Made by a program: the position numbers and the translations under genes | Shown: positions 40,376-51,026 of the stretch, piece by piece | How the letters are laid out: every line of letters begins with the position of its first letter | Position numbering within the stretch: the first letter of the stretch is position 1 | The notes under the pieces: model-generated | The model's input: only the letters and a program-made list of their open reading frames with translations | Databases searched by the model: none | What the model was told of the DNA's origin: nothing | Source of the DNA: Rotaria socialis | Taxonomy: Eukaryota > Rotifera > Eurotatoria > Philodinida > Philodinidae | Assembly: GCA_905331475.1 (NCBI GenBank) | Contig: CAJNYU010001219.1 | Coordinates: forward strand, 45,433 to 109,432 | Direction of reading: 5' to 3' | DNA: 64,000 nt

Positions 40376-42517
40376 TAATACTAGAGATAATAAAATAAAG
40401 TCAAAATTCATATTGTTTAAGTTCTATCTATAACAAACTATTAATACTTAAATCAGTTTATCACTTACAAAGTGACAATAATGGACTAATCTACACGTTA
40501 TATATATATATATGTTTAAACTAGACATGATTTCGTTGTGATAGCTCGAATATTGTTCCACAATGACAATTATTCCTGTAACTTATACTCAAACAACGTT
40601 AACAACTACAGATAAAGTCTGCAGATGTCTGACAATTTTGTTTAGTATATCTCTAATTAACGCTTGATTTTTAATATGTAGTTCTTTTAATGATATTCAT
40701 GAATTTATCGATAACATTTCGGAATATATACATAAATGTGTTGTATTTGGCTCAGTTTCAAGTTTTTGACACGCTCGACTTTGGAAGATACATAGTAGGT
40801 CTTCATCGTTTTTGAGTAGTGGACTTTTTTAATTCTATACTGGTATTATGTAGCTCAAGTTTCACACCATTTTATTGGTTATTAAGGTAAATACACGACG
40901 TTAAGAACGAACTTCGTCGAATTCAAAACTCTACAATTTTTAGCATACTGTGAATTTCACTGAAATGATACAAGACTAAGAGCTGATATTCTCGCCATTT
41001 ACACTACGTTTTACTTTGTATTTACCTTAAAGATTTTGGTCAAATCATTTATCCTTCCTCTACAAACAAGTTGATAAAAGACTCCTTTTTTATATATTTG
41101 AAGCTACAAGAGTCTTCTTTCTTCTCGTTTGATCTCAGCATCACTGGTTCTATGGTGGACGAAGTTCATTTATGAGAATAGATCTCTCTATACAAAAAAG
41201 AACTCTAGTGTCTGTCAAATAGTGTGGCGTTTGAACAAGGGGTTAAGAAAGGATTGAAATTCAAATAAGTCACATATGTTGATAGATCATCAAACGCTGC
41301 ATAAACTGAAGTATTTACATATTTTTTCTCGCATATTATTATAACTAGAATATGTTCTTGTCATCGGAGAAGGCACCAAAAAATGACATTCTCTTAAAAT
41401 ATATTCCGTACAATTGATTATCAATCAATCTGCTCATCATTGTTGTTTTTTATTTTGTGTAGGAACTGATGATGACTTACTGTATTTACTATTTCTGTTA
41501 GATAAAATAATATTTATATTGCTTCATGTGATTGCTCTTGATCACAATTGATTTCTATTGATATTTCGCATTTTTATACTTTTTTTCTCTCAAAAGCTTT
41601 AATGACATATGTCATAATACAGAATTGTAGCTGAGAATGGATATGATTTTGAGCTATGATACTTTTTTCAGTGAACATAAGAAATACTGTCTTCAAATCT
41701 AACTTAGATTCTGCCATCCAATCATGCATTCAATTTGACTGCAGATGGATTTCTCTATTGAATTTAAATGCTATTGTTTGTATTTTATGTTCGTGGTTTT
41801 ATTATTCTTAGTAGGTCAAGTGAAATCAAATTCTGCCCTAAGTATTAAATAATTTTTATACGGTGTGAAATCATTAAAAATCAATAAAAATGTTACGAAA
41901 TTAATTTTGTTTGCTTTAAATTATCAGGTTTCATAGTTGTGGACTAAATCATTGACTATAGCCGACGAATTCAAATAGTAACGTTTTGTACTGCTAGATG
42001 ATACAAACAACTAAGATTATTATGTTTTTTCTTCATTAAAAAGTACCTACTAATATGTCTGTGACCACTCGTGATATTGAAGTACATCAATGTGTGAGAT
42101 TGGAATTCATATCGATAATAACAGCTACCACTAATACTACGGTTTCGATATATCTGTTACAATATCTATAACTAATTTTCACAAGCAATACTAGTAGTTA
42201 TAATTCGACTGTGCAAAAGTCAGTAGAATCAAATTCATCGAGTACTGGGACAACAATACTGACGACTTCAATTTTGCCAGCGTCTACTGTTTTATCAAAT
42301 ATTTCAGAAATTAGTACGTATGTTACCTCCTATGTTTATGGTCAGTACATGTTAATAAATGTATACACTAAGATTTTCAAAGTTGCCTGTATATATATTT
42401 TTTATTAAAATGAAAAAGTATGTTCGATCAATATTGAGTGATAACTATTAATTGATTTAAGAATGAAACATTTTATTTATTAAATTTTTTTCATTCAACT
42501 TCCAAATAAAAATCAAA

Positions 42518-44559
42518 TTATAATTTTTCTTGAAGTTTTTTAAAATCATTTTCCTCTTGTTTTAGTTGCTGATGATCAGGTTCATATGCCATCCGTACTA
42601 TGTTAACAGCATGCATTTGGTATTTAACAGCTTCTTGATAACGATTTAGTCGCTCAAGTACTTCAGACATATTATGGTACACCACAACTAATGTTGGATG
42701 GTTTGATGGAAGTGATTTTTCTTCAATGTTTAGTGTTTTCTCATAGAAGTAGAGTGCTTTTAAATGACCATTTGTTGTTTCATGCACTAGACCAATACTG
42801 TTATAAGTAGTGACTAATAGTGGATGAACAGGTGGTAGATGTTTCTGTCGGGCGTTAAGCGCTTCTTGATGACTTGTGAGTGAATTTTTAAATTCTTTAA
42901 ATTCGTAAAATATCTCACTCATGTAACTGTGTATGGTTGCGATCTTCAATAAATCGGGATTTGGATTTTGAAGAGTAATGCTAAGAGAATGCTGAAAATG
43001 GTCTGATGCTTTGTCAAAGTCATATTGAGTCATAAGAACCGAACCAATACCAGTGGTATGTCAATGAAAGACTTGGGTCATCTCTAGGAACATCTCCTAA
43101 TTGAATACTAAGCGTTTCTTTATAATGAAAAAGAGCTGCTTCAAGATCACCTTTCTCATCATGAATACGTCCTAGTTTATGATGAAGATGAGTAAGTTCT
43201 TTCAAATCATTATCAGGTGTCATTTCAAATGCTGAAACATAAAATTCTTCAGCCTTATCAAATTGACCCATAGCAGTCATTAATGAACCTAATCTATGCC
43301 AACCAGTTGCTCCACTTGTTCCATTACGCATATGATGAGTAAGATCTTTTAGTTGTTGGTCACTATCATCTGTTAATATTAAATTCACTTTCCATATGCC
43401 ATCAGATGTATTTCTCATTTCTTGAATTCAAAAGACTGTATGCATTGAAAATAGAACTTCCTTTTCAGTTTCTGAATAGTAACTATAATTACTAACAGAA
43501 GCGAACGAGGTTGATGAAATCAATGGATTGCTTTCCATTTGAAAGAGAATCAGTGTTATGTTTGAATCATTTTATGAACGACGAGCAAACTGTAATGAAA
43601 CTTGTCGATCAGTACTTGCTGATAGGAAACTATTAAATGATAAGAGGTCACCTTGACATCTTACTTATTTTTCCAATTCACTATTCAGCATACCCTGGCC
43701 ACGATAAACAGTCAATACACCTTGATATTTTATTTTAGCATGTAATTCCTGTATTTGTTGATCAAGATCTCGAATAAAAAATCCCACTCTTGTTATTATT
43801 TCAATGTCTTGAGTACGAAGTGCCTTATTCAACATAGTATTAGTGAAACATTCTCTTGTATACCACCATTTAGCAGATGAAGGAGAATATTTTCTCTTAA
43901 ATTCATCTATAATCTTCAATTCCTGTGAATTATCTCCATATTGATCATAACAGAAGTCACCCAGTTTCGTTTTAGCATGATTATCATGTTCGATTTCTAC
44001 AAGAATTTCTTTCAGTAATTTTGAATACATAAAAGATGGATCTAAAGTGTTTAAATCGCGTGTTGGAGAATCATTTTTGAATAAAATACTGATTGACATT
44101 AAATTATTATCACATTGCTTTATATCATCATTTAATAATGTACAAAGTGACTCAATATCAGTAAAAATATCTTTTATCTTTTGATGTTTGCTAGCCCACA
44201 GTTCATGTTTTGATTTATTACACCAAAACACAAATTGAATCAAGGAAAGATATACTTTCAACGATAGGTACTATTTTTTCTCCAAGAGAACCTGATAAAA
44301 TCATGAATATTTTTTCATATTTGATCTGCTTGAGAAATTCAATGAACGGATGCATTTCTGTGAATGTATTAACACAATTAACAACACGTCGAAGTTTTTT
44401 AATCGATTTAAGATAGTCTGCATCAGTTGAATTAATGTTTGAATCTAACCAAACAACGATAAAATTTTCGGCTACTCCAGGGACACATTTTCTTGCCTGA
44501 AGAATCTTCGCTTTGATTTTTCCTTTTTTCGATGCTTTCTTCAGAACTTTCTTTTGCAT
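42518..44559 (-). pseudogene. Broken ADP-ribosyltransferase/TPR (kinesin-light-chain-like) gene
   Basis: Reading 5' to 3' on the minus strand: an N-terminal region of the bdelloid ART/TPR type (44559 to about 44220), the R-S-E class ART domain with its YRGQG arginine segment near 43690 and an FLSAS-like segment near 43600, then tetratricopeptide repeats (43418-42518; GWHRLGSLMTAMGQFDKAEEF, HHKLGRIHDEKGDLEAALFHY, YNSIGLVHETTNGHLKALYFY). Proteins of this architecture form a large family in bdelloid rotifers; the ART domain moves ADP-ribose from NAD to protein arginine and TPRs mediate binding. This copy is disrupted. There are in-frame stops at 43665-43667, 43572-43574 and 43428-43430, and frame changes near 44220 and near 43050. 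Five lesions make sequencing error an unlikely full explanation. The 42518-43033 TPR frame alone remains open for 171 codons. Confidence 0.82.
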
Positions 44560-46047
44560 TCTTTCTTCCCGTGATATCAGGAAGATTTAGATGTTCCACT
44601 AGCTAATAGTTTATACGACGTATTGCTAGTGCTTTTGGAATACTTTGGTGGCATAAAAATCAATTTTTATTTTCGTACCGATTGTTTTATTTTAATGTAA
44701 CTTTCTCATTCGTTGTTTCACTATGTGCATAATTATTAATAGTATTGCGAGGAAACAGAACAGTGCCTTTTATTTTCTTTTACTTCGGTGCAGATCAGAA
44801 AAAGCAATTTTGCGCCAGAAATTCAAGTATTAAAATCAATTTTTACGATTTGAGAATGAAAAAAAATTTCTTTTTGCCTTCGCAATAAATTTGAGCAAGC
44901 AATAGAATGAACTGTATGTTGTTTCTTTGGTAACTATAAAATCAAATAGGAAAAAAGGGGATTGACAATCAATTGAAACTGGATAATATTGGAAAAAGAC
45001 AAAGAGTATTAATAAAAATCATTTTTATTTTACTCTAGTTCAGATGAAATTATCCTCTAGAATAACTTATGCAAGGGCATATTTAAATAGAAAATATGCC
45101 ATTGAATAAAATTTCGATCAGACATAGTATCATTATTAATTGTTGGTTTACTTGTTTATTGCATTGCTAACAATAATAGATACACAAAACGAATTTTATC
45201 TAGCAACATCAAAATTTATGATCATATTAATTTTAAGCCCGCAATCAATTAAAATTGTCATTAAAGGATGTACATATTGATGAGACAAAGATAGAACCTA
45301 TGGATAACAATGAATAATTGGGATGCCGAAAAAACCAAGAAAAATAGGTGAAATTATAAAATATTGAGTAAATAAATACATAACTAAAAAATAATAAATC
45401 AATGAATAAAAACAAAATTTGACGAAATAGATGGTACTGTAAAATACAAAAAACTTATTGTATAAGTGCAATAACTAAAATTTTTGCACTATCATTTTCG
45501 TTTATCTGTCTAAGTTTAATAAAGCAAATATAATGTCTTCATAAATAGGATCTCTAACAAACGAAGTGCCTTCAATGTTTTCCTCAAATAGTATCTCTCC
45601 ACAAACCTATATAATGCAGATATTGTTCGCGTTGCTTAAGAAACTTCATACTATTAAAGATCGAAGTTACGATTAAGAAGTACATTTTTGTGATTTCACA
45701 TATTGAGAGACGATTCGAATCACCAGAAAAAATGTTTGCAGCTTCATATTCGAAAAAAGATAAGAGATTGAGAGTAAAGTCGAGTTTTTTCTATCGATTT
45801 TTAGTCTCATCCTCACCATCAGATCGCTATAATTAGACATTCATCGATCCCAGGTCTACTCTGGTCAAACTCTTGGATTTAACGCATTTCTACTCATAAC
45901 CACTAAATTTATCCGCCCAACATCGTTATGATTTATAAGAATGTCAAAACAAAATTTAAATGAATTGTTTATTTTGAAGCAGATTTTGATGTTAACAATA
46001 AAGCATCGAGTAAACAAAACTATTTAGAGCATTTTCGGACAGAAAAA
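44560..46047. other. Intergenic, no gene seen
   Basis: About 1.5 kb of AT-rich sequence between the ART/TPR pseudogene and the BAHD gene, both on the minus strand. No frame with motifs and no clear repeat. Confidence 0.55.
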
Positions 46048-47415
46048 TTATCGATATTTATGTAGAATATTTTGTTGTATCATTCGTTCATAATCTTGCT
46101 CGCGTAATCCGAGTAAAATATTGATAGAACCATCTTTCATATGTGTGTCCATCATTGGAAAATATCTCGGATAGAGTTGTTGAGTTGGTCCACTATAGAC
46201 AGGAAATCCTGAATTACCAAAATTAGCACCTAACAAATTTACTTTTCGCCATGATGCACAATGAAAATCACGGTTAATTATATCGGCGTCTACTCGATTT
46301 TTTTCTATATTTCCATTGTCACTCATTAGATAAGCATTATAGTCTCGTATGGAATGATCGGACTGTTTGGAATACATTTCATGTATTAGTTGTGCTAACG
46401 ACGAAAGAGTTGGCTCTCGGTCTGACGGTATTTTAGCGTAGAGCCAAAATGGAAATGAACCAAAATAGTTAAGAACAGCTGATGAACAAGAAGAAACGAA
46501 ACACGGTCGACCGTTCAATGACTGTAGAACTTTGATATTATCTTTCAATGAAGTTTGAGTGGCTGCAGCGATAACTAGAATCATATGAGCATAAAGAGCA
46601 TCGTAGGTACTGATATAATCAATTGATTCTAATAGCCCTTTTGATGTTTCGTTTTTAAGATTTTTCAGCTCGTTGGCAGAGAAAAAATAAACTTTGCAAA
46701 TAACGCGCTGTTGTTGTTGTGCTTCAACGAATGCTGAACTATGTGATGGATTGAAGTCACGATTGAAAACACAGTCCTTTGGTCGAGTCAACGAATTTAT
46801 TCGTTGTTGTTGCTCTGTAGGATACAAGATGAATGTTTTGTCGAACATTGGGAGCTCTTTAGGTGGCTTATTAGAAGCCCATGTATTGATGAAATGCGAC
46901 ATGCTTTGTGCGTCCATTAAACAATGAAAAGCTGATATACTTAAAATAACACTATTACATTTCAGACGTGTTACTTGTATCGATGTACAAGGCCCTGTCC
47001 AATCGTTGTTTACTTTTAGTGCTAAATCACTTGTATTAATATGCTCATAATCGAATTCTTCGTCATGTGGCATTCTTGATATAAAATAGTCTAAAGCATG
47101 ATTTGGGCATGTTGCTTCAGTAAAAAGAACACCTTCATTTGACAAATGAATAGTAACATTTCCTTTTGTATCTTCCGTGGCACGGCCAGCTAATATAGGA
47201 AAATAATTGAGAGTATGCGATAGAGTCGTTTTTAATTGATCCGATGGCAAAAAATCTTCTTTTGACAAATTTTCAGAATTTGAATAGACCCAAATCATGT
47301 TGATTGGAAATTGTTTTGTATTTGATTCAACTGGCATACATGTTATGCAGTCATCAGTTTTCGTTGGATTTGAACATTTGATGGTGATCGTATTCTGTTT
47401 AATGATATCAGCCAT
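46048..47415 (-). CDS. BAHD-type (HXXXD) acyltransferase
   Basis: A single 455-residue frame, the usual length of BAHD acyltransferases (about 430-460). The catalytic HXXXD motif is HCLMD (H164, D168). The N-terminal LKTTLSHTLNYFPILAGRA block (about 61-79) is characteristic of the family. The C-terminal DFGWG motif is degenerate: the sequence reads SWRKVNLLGANFGNSGFP (about 388-405), with Asn replacing Asp. These enzymes move an acyl group from acyl-CoA to an alcohol or amine. They are widespread in plants and fungi and not part of ordinary animal metabolism. The absence of introns and the family distribution suggest horizontal acquisition. An acceptor-like TTTTACAG lies 15 bases upstream of the ATG, hinting at trans-splicing or a 5'-UTR intron. 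The substrate is unknown. Confidence 0.87.
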   Translation of the reverse strand: MADIIKQNTITIKCSNPTKTDDCITCMPVESNTKQFPINMIWVYSNSENLSKEDFLPSDQLKTTLSHTLNYFPILAGRATEDTKGNVTIHLSNEGVLFTEATCPNHALDYFISRMPHDEEFDYEHINTSDLALKVNNDWTGPCTSIQVTRLKCNSVILSISAFHCLMDAQSMSHFINTWASNKPPKELPMFDKTFILYPTEQQQRINSLTRPKDCVFNRDFNPSHSSAFVEAQQQQRVICKVYFFSANELKNLKNETSKGLLESIDYISTYDALYAHMILVIAAATQTSLKDNIKVLQSLNGRPCFVSSCSSAVLNYFGSFPFWLYAKIPSDREPTLSSLAQLIHEMYSKQSDHSIRDYNAYLMSDNGNIEKNRVDADIINRDFHCASWRKVNLLGANFGNSGFPVYSGPTQQLYPRYFPMMDTHMKDGSINILLGLREQDYERMIQQNILHKYR

Positions 47416-48065
47416 AGTTCACGTATATATCTGTAAAAGAGAGGATCAACGTCTTTTGATATTAATTCTGTAGTAGTGTGTCATAATTCTATTTTGTCCG
47501 TATAAAAGAACAGAAAAGGGACTTATATTTGCTTTATGTGAGAGAAAAAGATAAATGGCAGTTGTGGTTTGATATTATGAGTAAGAGAAAAGCAGCTTAG
47601 TATAGATGACAACTATTTTTTTTCAATTCTGTTCGATTCATTGTTGCATACAGAAGGGATTATAAAGAAGAATTGATACGGGGTTTAAGACTGTATGCGT
47701 TAGCATATAGTATGCTTGCGATTTAAGCATAGATGCAGTAGCTATATTCGAAACAAATAGAAAACATATAGGATCTCGAAAGAAAAAAAAATGTAAAAAC
47801 AAATGAGGCTGAGTGATACTAGCCAATGAGAATAGCTAAAATACACATCGGTAACAATACCACAGATCATTTAAAAGATGAGGGCGACATCTGCCATATA
47901 TCAATGATTGATGAAATTAAAAAGCTTATTGTTGAGGGGTGCTAGGTGAATTCGTCTCCGGAAATTTCTTCGTCAGATAATTCGTCCCATGGACAATTCT
48001 TTGGATGGACAATTTATTATCAGACTATTCGTCGTGAATGTACCGTAATTGATTATAACTGTATC
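47416..48065. other. Intergenic, no gene seen
   Basis: About 650 bp upstream of the BAHD gene, which should include its promoter. No coding frame of interest. It ends at the target duplication of the gap-containing hAT-like element. Confidence 0.5.
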
Positions 48066-48246
48066 CAGAGCCCACTGGAAGGACCTAATATTGGGGGGGG
48101 GGGGCGGGGTGTAACGGNNNNNNNNNNNNNNNNNNNNNNNNNNNNNNNNNNNNNNNNNNNNNNNNNNNNNNNNNNNNNNGCTAAGAAAAATTGAAAATTT
48201 TCAATTATTGGGGGGGGGCCCCCCCCCCCCCCTTCCGCGGGCTCTG
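48066..48246. mobile_element. hAT-like miniature element, TSD ACTGTATC, containing the assembly gap
   Basis: The left end CAGAGCCCACTGGAAGG is matched inverted by the right end, whose reverse complement is CAGAGCCCGCGGAAGG. An exact 8-bp duplication ACTGTATC lies at 48058-48065 and 48247-48254. The interior carries a long G run, 62 N, a small AAAATTGAAAATTTTCAATT palindrome and a G-run/C-run junction. The true length is unknown because of the gap. There is no coding content. Confidence 0.82.
48118..48179. other. Assembly gap (62 N)
   Basis: Run of 62 N flanked by G-rich homopolymers on both sides. It lies entirely inside the hAT-like element, so the gap is probably a hairpin or homopolymer sequencing failure, and its size may be arbitrary. 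Confidence 0.95.
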
Positions 48247-48396
48247 ACTGTATCATGTCTGTCTGTTAATTGGCTTAACTAAAACCGTGTTTCAATTAAT
48301 GTATAAAACAAAATAACGTGACATTAGCATCGTCAGTCCTCTACTGAAAGGATTTAGCCATGTAGAACGTAGCTATCCAAAGCTATCTAGCTGAGA

Positions 48397-48874
48397 CAAT
48401 GGCGGATCCAGCAAATCAATAAGGGGTGGCACTTCTGGTCAAAAAGTGGTTTTTGAAGCCTATTTGAGGCAATACCCAAGCAGACAAGCTTTTTCAAAAA
48501 CGGGTTTAAACATTCCATCAGGAACCGCGATTGTGAGTCATTAACGCTCTTTAATGAAACGCAAGAAACGCGTTTTTTACGAAGAATTCTCACTTTCCGA
48601 ACGCGAAAACGCATAGAAACTCCAATTTTGAGCGTTTAAACGAATTGGTTTTTAATTTATCGAATAATTGTGCGGTAAAACGCTCTGAATTGGAGTTTTT
48701 ATTCGTTTTCACGTTCGGAAAGTGAGAATTCTGCGTAAAAAACGCGTTTTTGAAAAAGTTTGTCTGCTTGGATACGACTTTTTTCTGTTTCATTTCTGCT
48801 GGGAAAAATCGAAAAAACAATTTCGTGAAGGGGGTGGCCCTCGCCGATTATCTGCAATGGTAGATCCGCCAGTG
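48397..48874. mobile_element. hAT-like foldback element, 478 bp, TSD AGCTGAGA
   Basis: The left tip CAATGGCGGATCCA and the reverse complement of the right tip, CACTGGCGGATCTA, match at 12 of 14 positions, the classic CANTGGCGGATC hAT-type end. An exact AGCTGAGA repeat flanks the element at 48389-48396 and 48875-48882. Inside, long inverted arms (about 48473-48620 against 48675-48775) pair over CCAAGCAGACAA, CTTTTTCAAAAACG and TTCTCACTTTCCGAACG. The short open frames across it are by-products of the palindrome. Non-autonomous. Confidence 0.9.
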
Positions 48875-48882
48875 AGCTGAGA

Positions 48883-51026
48883 GACTTCATATTTTATAGC
48901 TTCGAAATGGTTTTCATGGAAAACACGATTGATAACCGAGCATAAATAGAAAATTTGCTTGAAAGTATCGCCAACAAAACGCCATTTAAGTAGTACTCAC
49001 TAATACTATATGGCAATAGCGAAGTTAAATGCATCCGATCTGCTACAGCTCAAGCTATGCTCCGAAAACTTTCGATCAGGTTGATAACGGAGTGAAGAAA
49101 AAGACCCATTCAGGAGAGCTATGATCGAAATACCCCATTTTAGTAAAGTTACAACTCAAATTGGTCTATGAACTAGATATTTGACATGAATCTGCACGAG
49201 TAGATCAGAGATTAAATCAAACTGACTTTTTCTAACTCGATATCGGTCAGATTTGTCCTCATTTTTCTTCGGCGCGTCTTCCGTCCAGAATGCATATATT
49301 CATTCCCGGCTGCACGTTCACAGATAGATAAATCTAACATTTACATCTTTTGAATCAAATCCACTCCCAATCAGAAAAAAATTAAGCTTATTAAGATAAC
49401 CACGACAAGTATAAATTTCAAATGTTTCACACGAGTTGAACAATTATTTCATGATCTTTCTTTTGCCATTTTCAAAAATTGTTTCAACTTTTCTGATCAA
49501 GGTAACGTGTAACTATTCTATAAGTCTACAAGGCCTGTAGTCTTATAATCACAACAGATTTTTGATTGAGCGGCGAGTCGTTCGTCGGCGCCACTCACGA
49601 CTAGCCGCCCCTACCAGTTTTTTCTCATATATGCGGTGAACGTGATCCTTTCAAATACGGCATGATTGATAGAAAGCATCGCCTCATTCTATAATTATTC
49701 GATGAAAACTAAGAGAACTTTCAAAAAAACTGAAAACAGCAGTTGTGTCACTAATTTAATCCAGTTTCATCTACATATACGATAAATTCCTCACAATTTT
49801 GAGAGGAATAAGACAAGATTCCTGAGTACTTACACAGTGTGCGAACGTTCGTCGATGCGCTAATCTAGAATTCTAGGTGTTAAGTTTGAATAAATTCTTC
49901 GTGCTACAATAAAAGTTGACATATTCAGAATAAACTGAAGACTCCGAAAAAAGCCTTCAACGTCTTAGTGTCTATACACAAAATACAGACATGTAGTTAT
50001 GTTCCACTGTTTGATGAAAAAGACCTTAGTGCAACATTCGCCAAAACCACGTTTGCTTAAATAATAAATTTTTGTGTAAGCAATGAAACAACGACATGAG
50101 CAGGTGAGCGGTTAGTCGTTCGTCGACGCCCATCCGGAGCGCTACTCATGAATAGTCGTTGCCAAACTGAGAATCAATTCCACCACAAGATGCCTACAGC
50201 CTATTCGTAATAAAATCCAATATAAACATACGCTACATCTACCACTATCTACATAATCGAATGGTACCCTTGAAAAAATTCCCGACAAAAAATTCCTATC
50301 ACGAAAATGGGACGATCTAAACAGCTTCTAATACATTATAAACCTGCTTGAACTATGAAATATTATTAAGCATTTAATATTCGATCAAACGACAGTCGTT
50401 ATCGTATGTGAATCAACTTTATTTATTTGTTTAGGATAATAACCACTAAAAACGTCGTTGTGGTACTCCTAAATGCTTTCGAAATAGCAATCACTGGTCA
50501 GTTGCTGGTCACTTAGTTTTACTTTTTCAAAAGCTCATGTGTTCATTATGTGCAATAGACCTCTGTGGAACCCTCTTTGTTTATTAAAACGATGGCAATA
50601 TGTTTTTGAAATACCACACTTGAAATCGAATAATTCCGCCTCAAAAACTTTCGGTTAAACCTTATACAAAATCTTTTTTTTTCTAAAAAATTCTCTCTCC
50701 CCCTAAAAAAAGTAAAAAGCGAAACGTCAAACACCTGACCTCGGATTCGACTTCCCCGAGCCCGACAATCTTCGATCAAACCTTATAAGGACAACTACTT
50801 TCTCGAAAAAATATGTCTTTACCAAAACAATTGAGGATCATAAATTTTGAAAATCTGACATCGGGTTAGAGTTCCCCCACCCCGATAACCTTTGGTCATA
50901 CCTATCCCTAGAGAAATTATTTGAGATTAGTTAAATGTATGCATCTGCTTTTCTATTGGACGAACGAACATACAAACGAACGGCGCTAGCTCACTTTTCG
51001 TATAACCCTACATTCCTTACAGGGAA
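48883..51026. other. Gene-free stretch with degenerate repeats
   Basis: No coding region is recognisable. The sequence has somewhat higher GC than the typical intergenic DNA here. It contains a diverged tandem repeat at about 50648-50910 and several copies of a CGTTCGTCGRYGC-like word (about 49578, 49853 and 50118). It looks like old, decayed repeat DNA. Confidence 0.5.
50648..50910 (+). repeat. Diverged tandem repeat, period about 121 bp
   Basis: Three related starts are spaced 122 and 120 bp apart: CTTTCGGTTAAACCTTATA (50648), CTTCGATCAAACCTTATAA (50770) and CTTTGGTCATACCTATC (50890). The last two are preceded by similar CCGAGCCCGACAAT and CACCCCGATAACC blocks and TCGGATTCGACTTCCCC / TCGGGTTAGAGTTCCCC. 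Coding use is not apparent. Confidence 0.55.

Larger units (their letters stand above)
38107..42517. other. Mostly gene-free stretch
   Basis: Apart from the GPCR fragment at 39400-39666, I see no coding sequence with recognisable motifs. A non-coding block at about 40140-40375 resembles the GAGTTAT-type repeats of the ANKMY1 intron. A (TA)n run lies at 40499-40513. A Ser/Thr-rich frame at about 42185-42340 has no further support. Confidence 0.55.

Noticed and set aside
42185-42408. Ser/Thr-rich frame resembling a mucin-like ectodomain
   Set aside because: Too short, no signal peptide, membrane helix or cysteines, and no convincing splice partners.
48387-48890. Several 60-76-codon minus-strand frames
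   Set aside because: They are shadows across the arms of the 478-bp hAT-like foldback, and the repeated peptide segments come from the palindrome.
49560-50130. Possible tandem repeat from CGTTCGTCGRYGC words about 270 bp apart
   Set aside because: The flanking sequence does not align between the copies, so a tandem unit is not supported.
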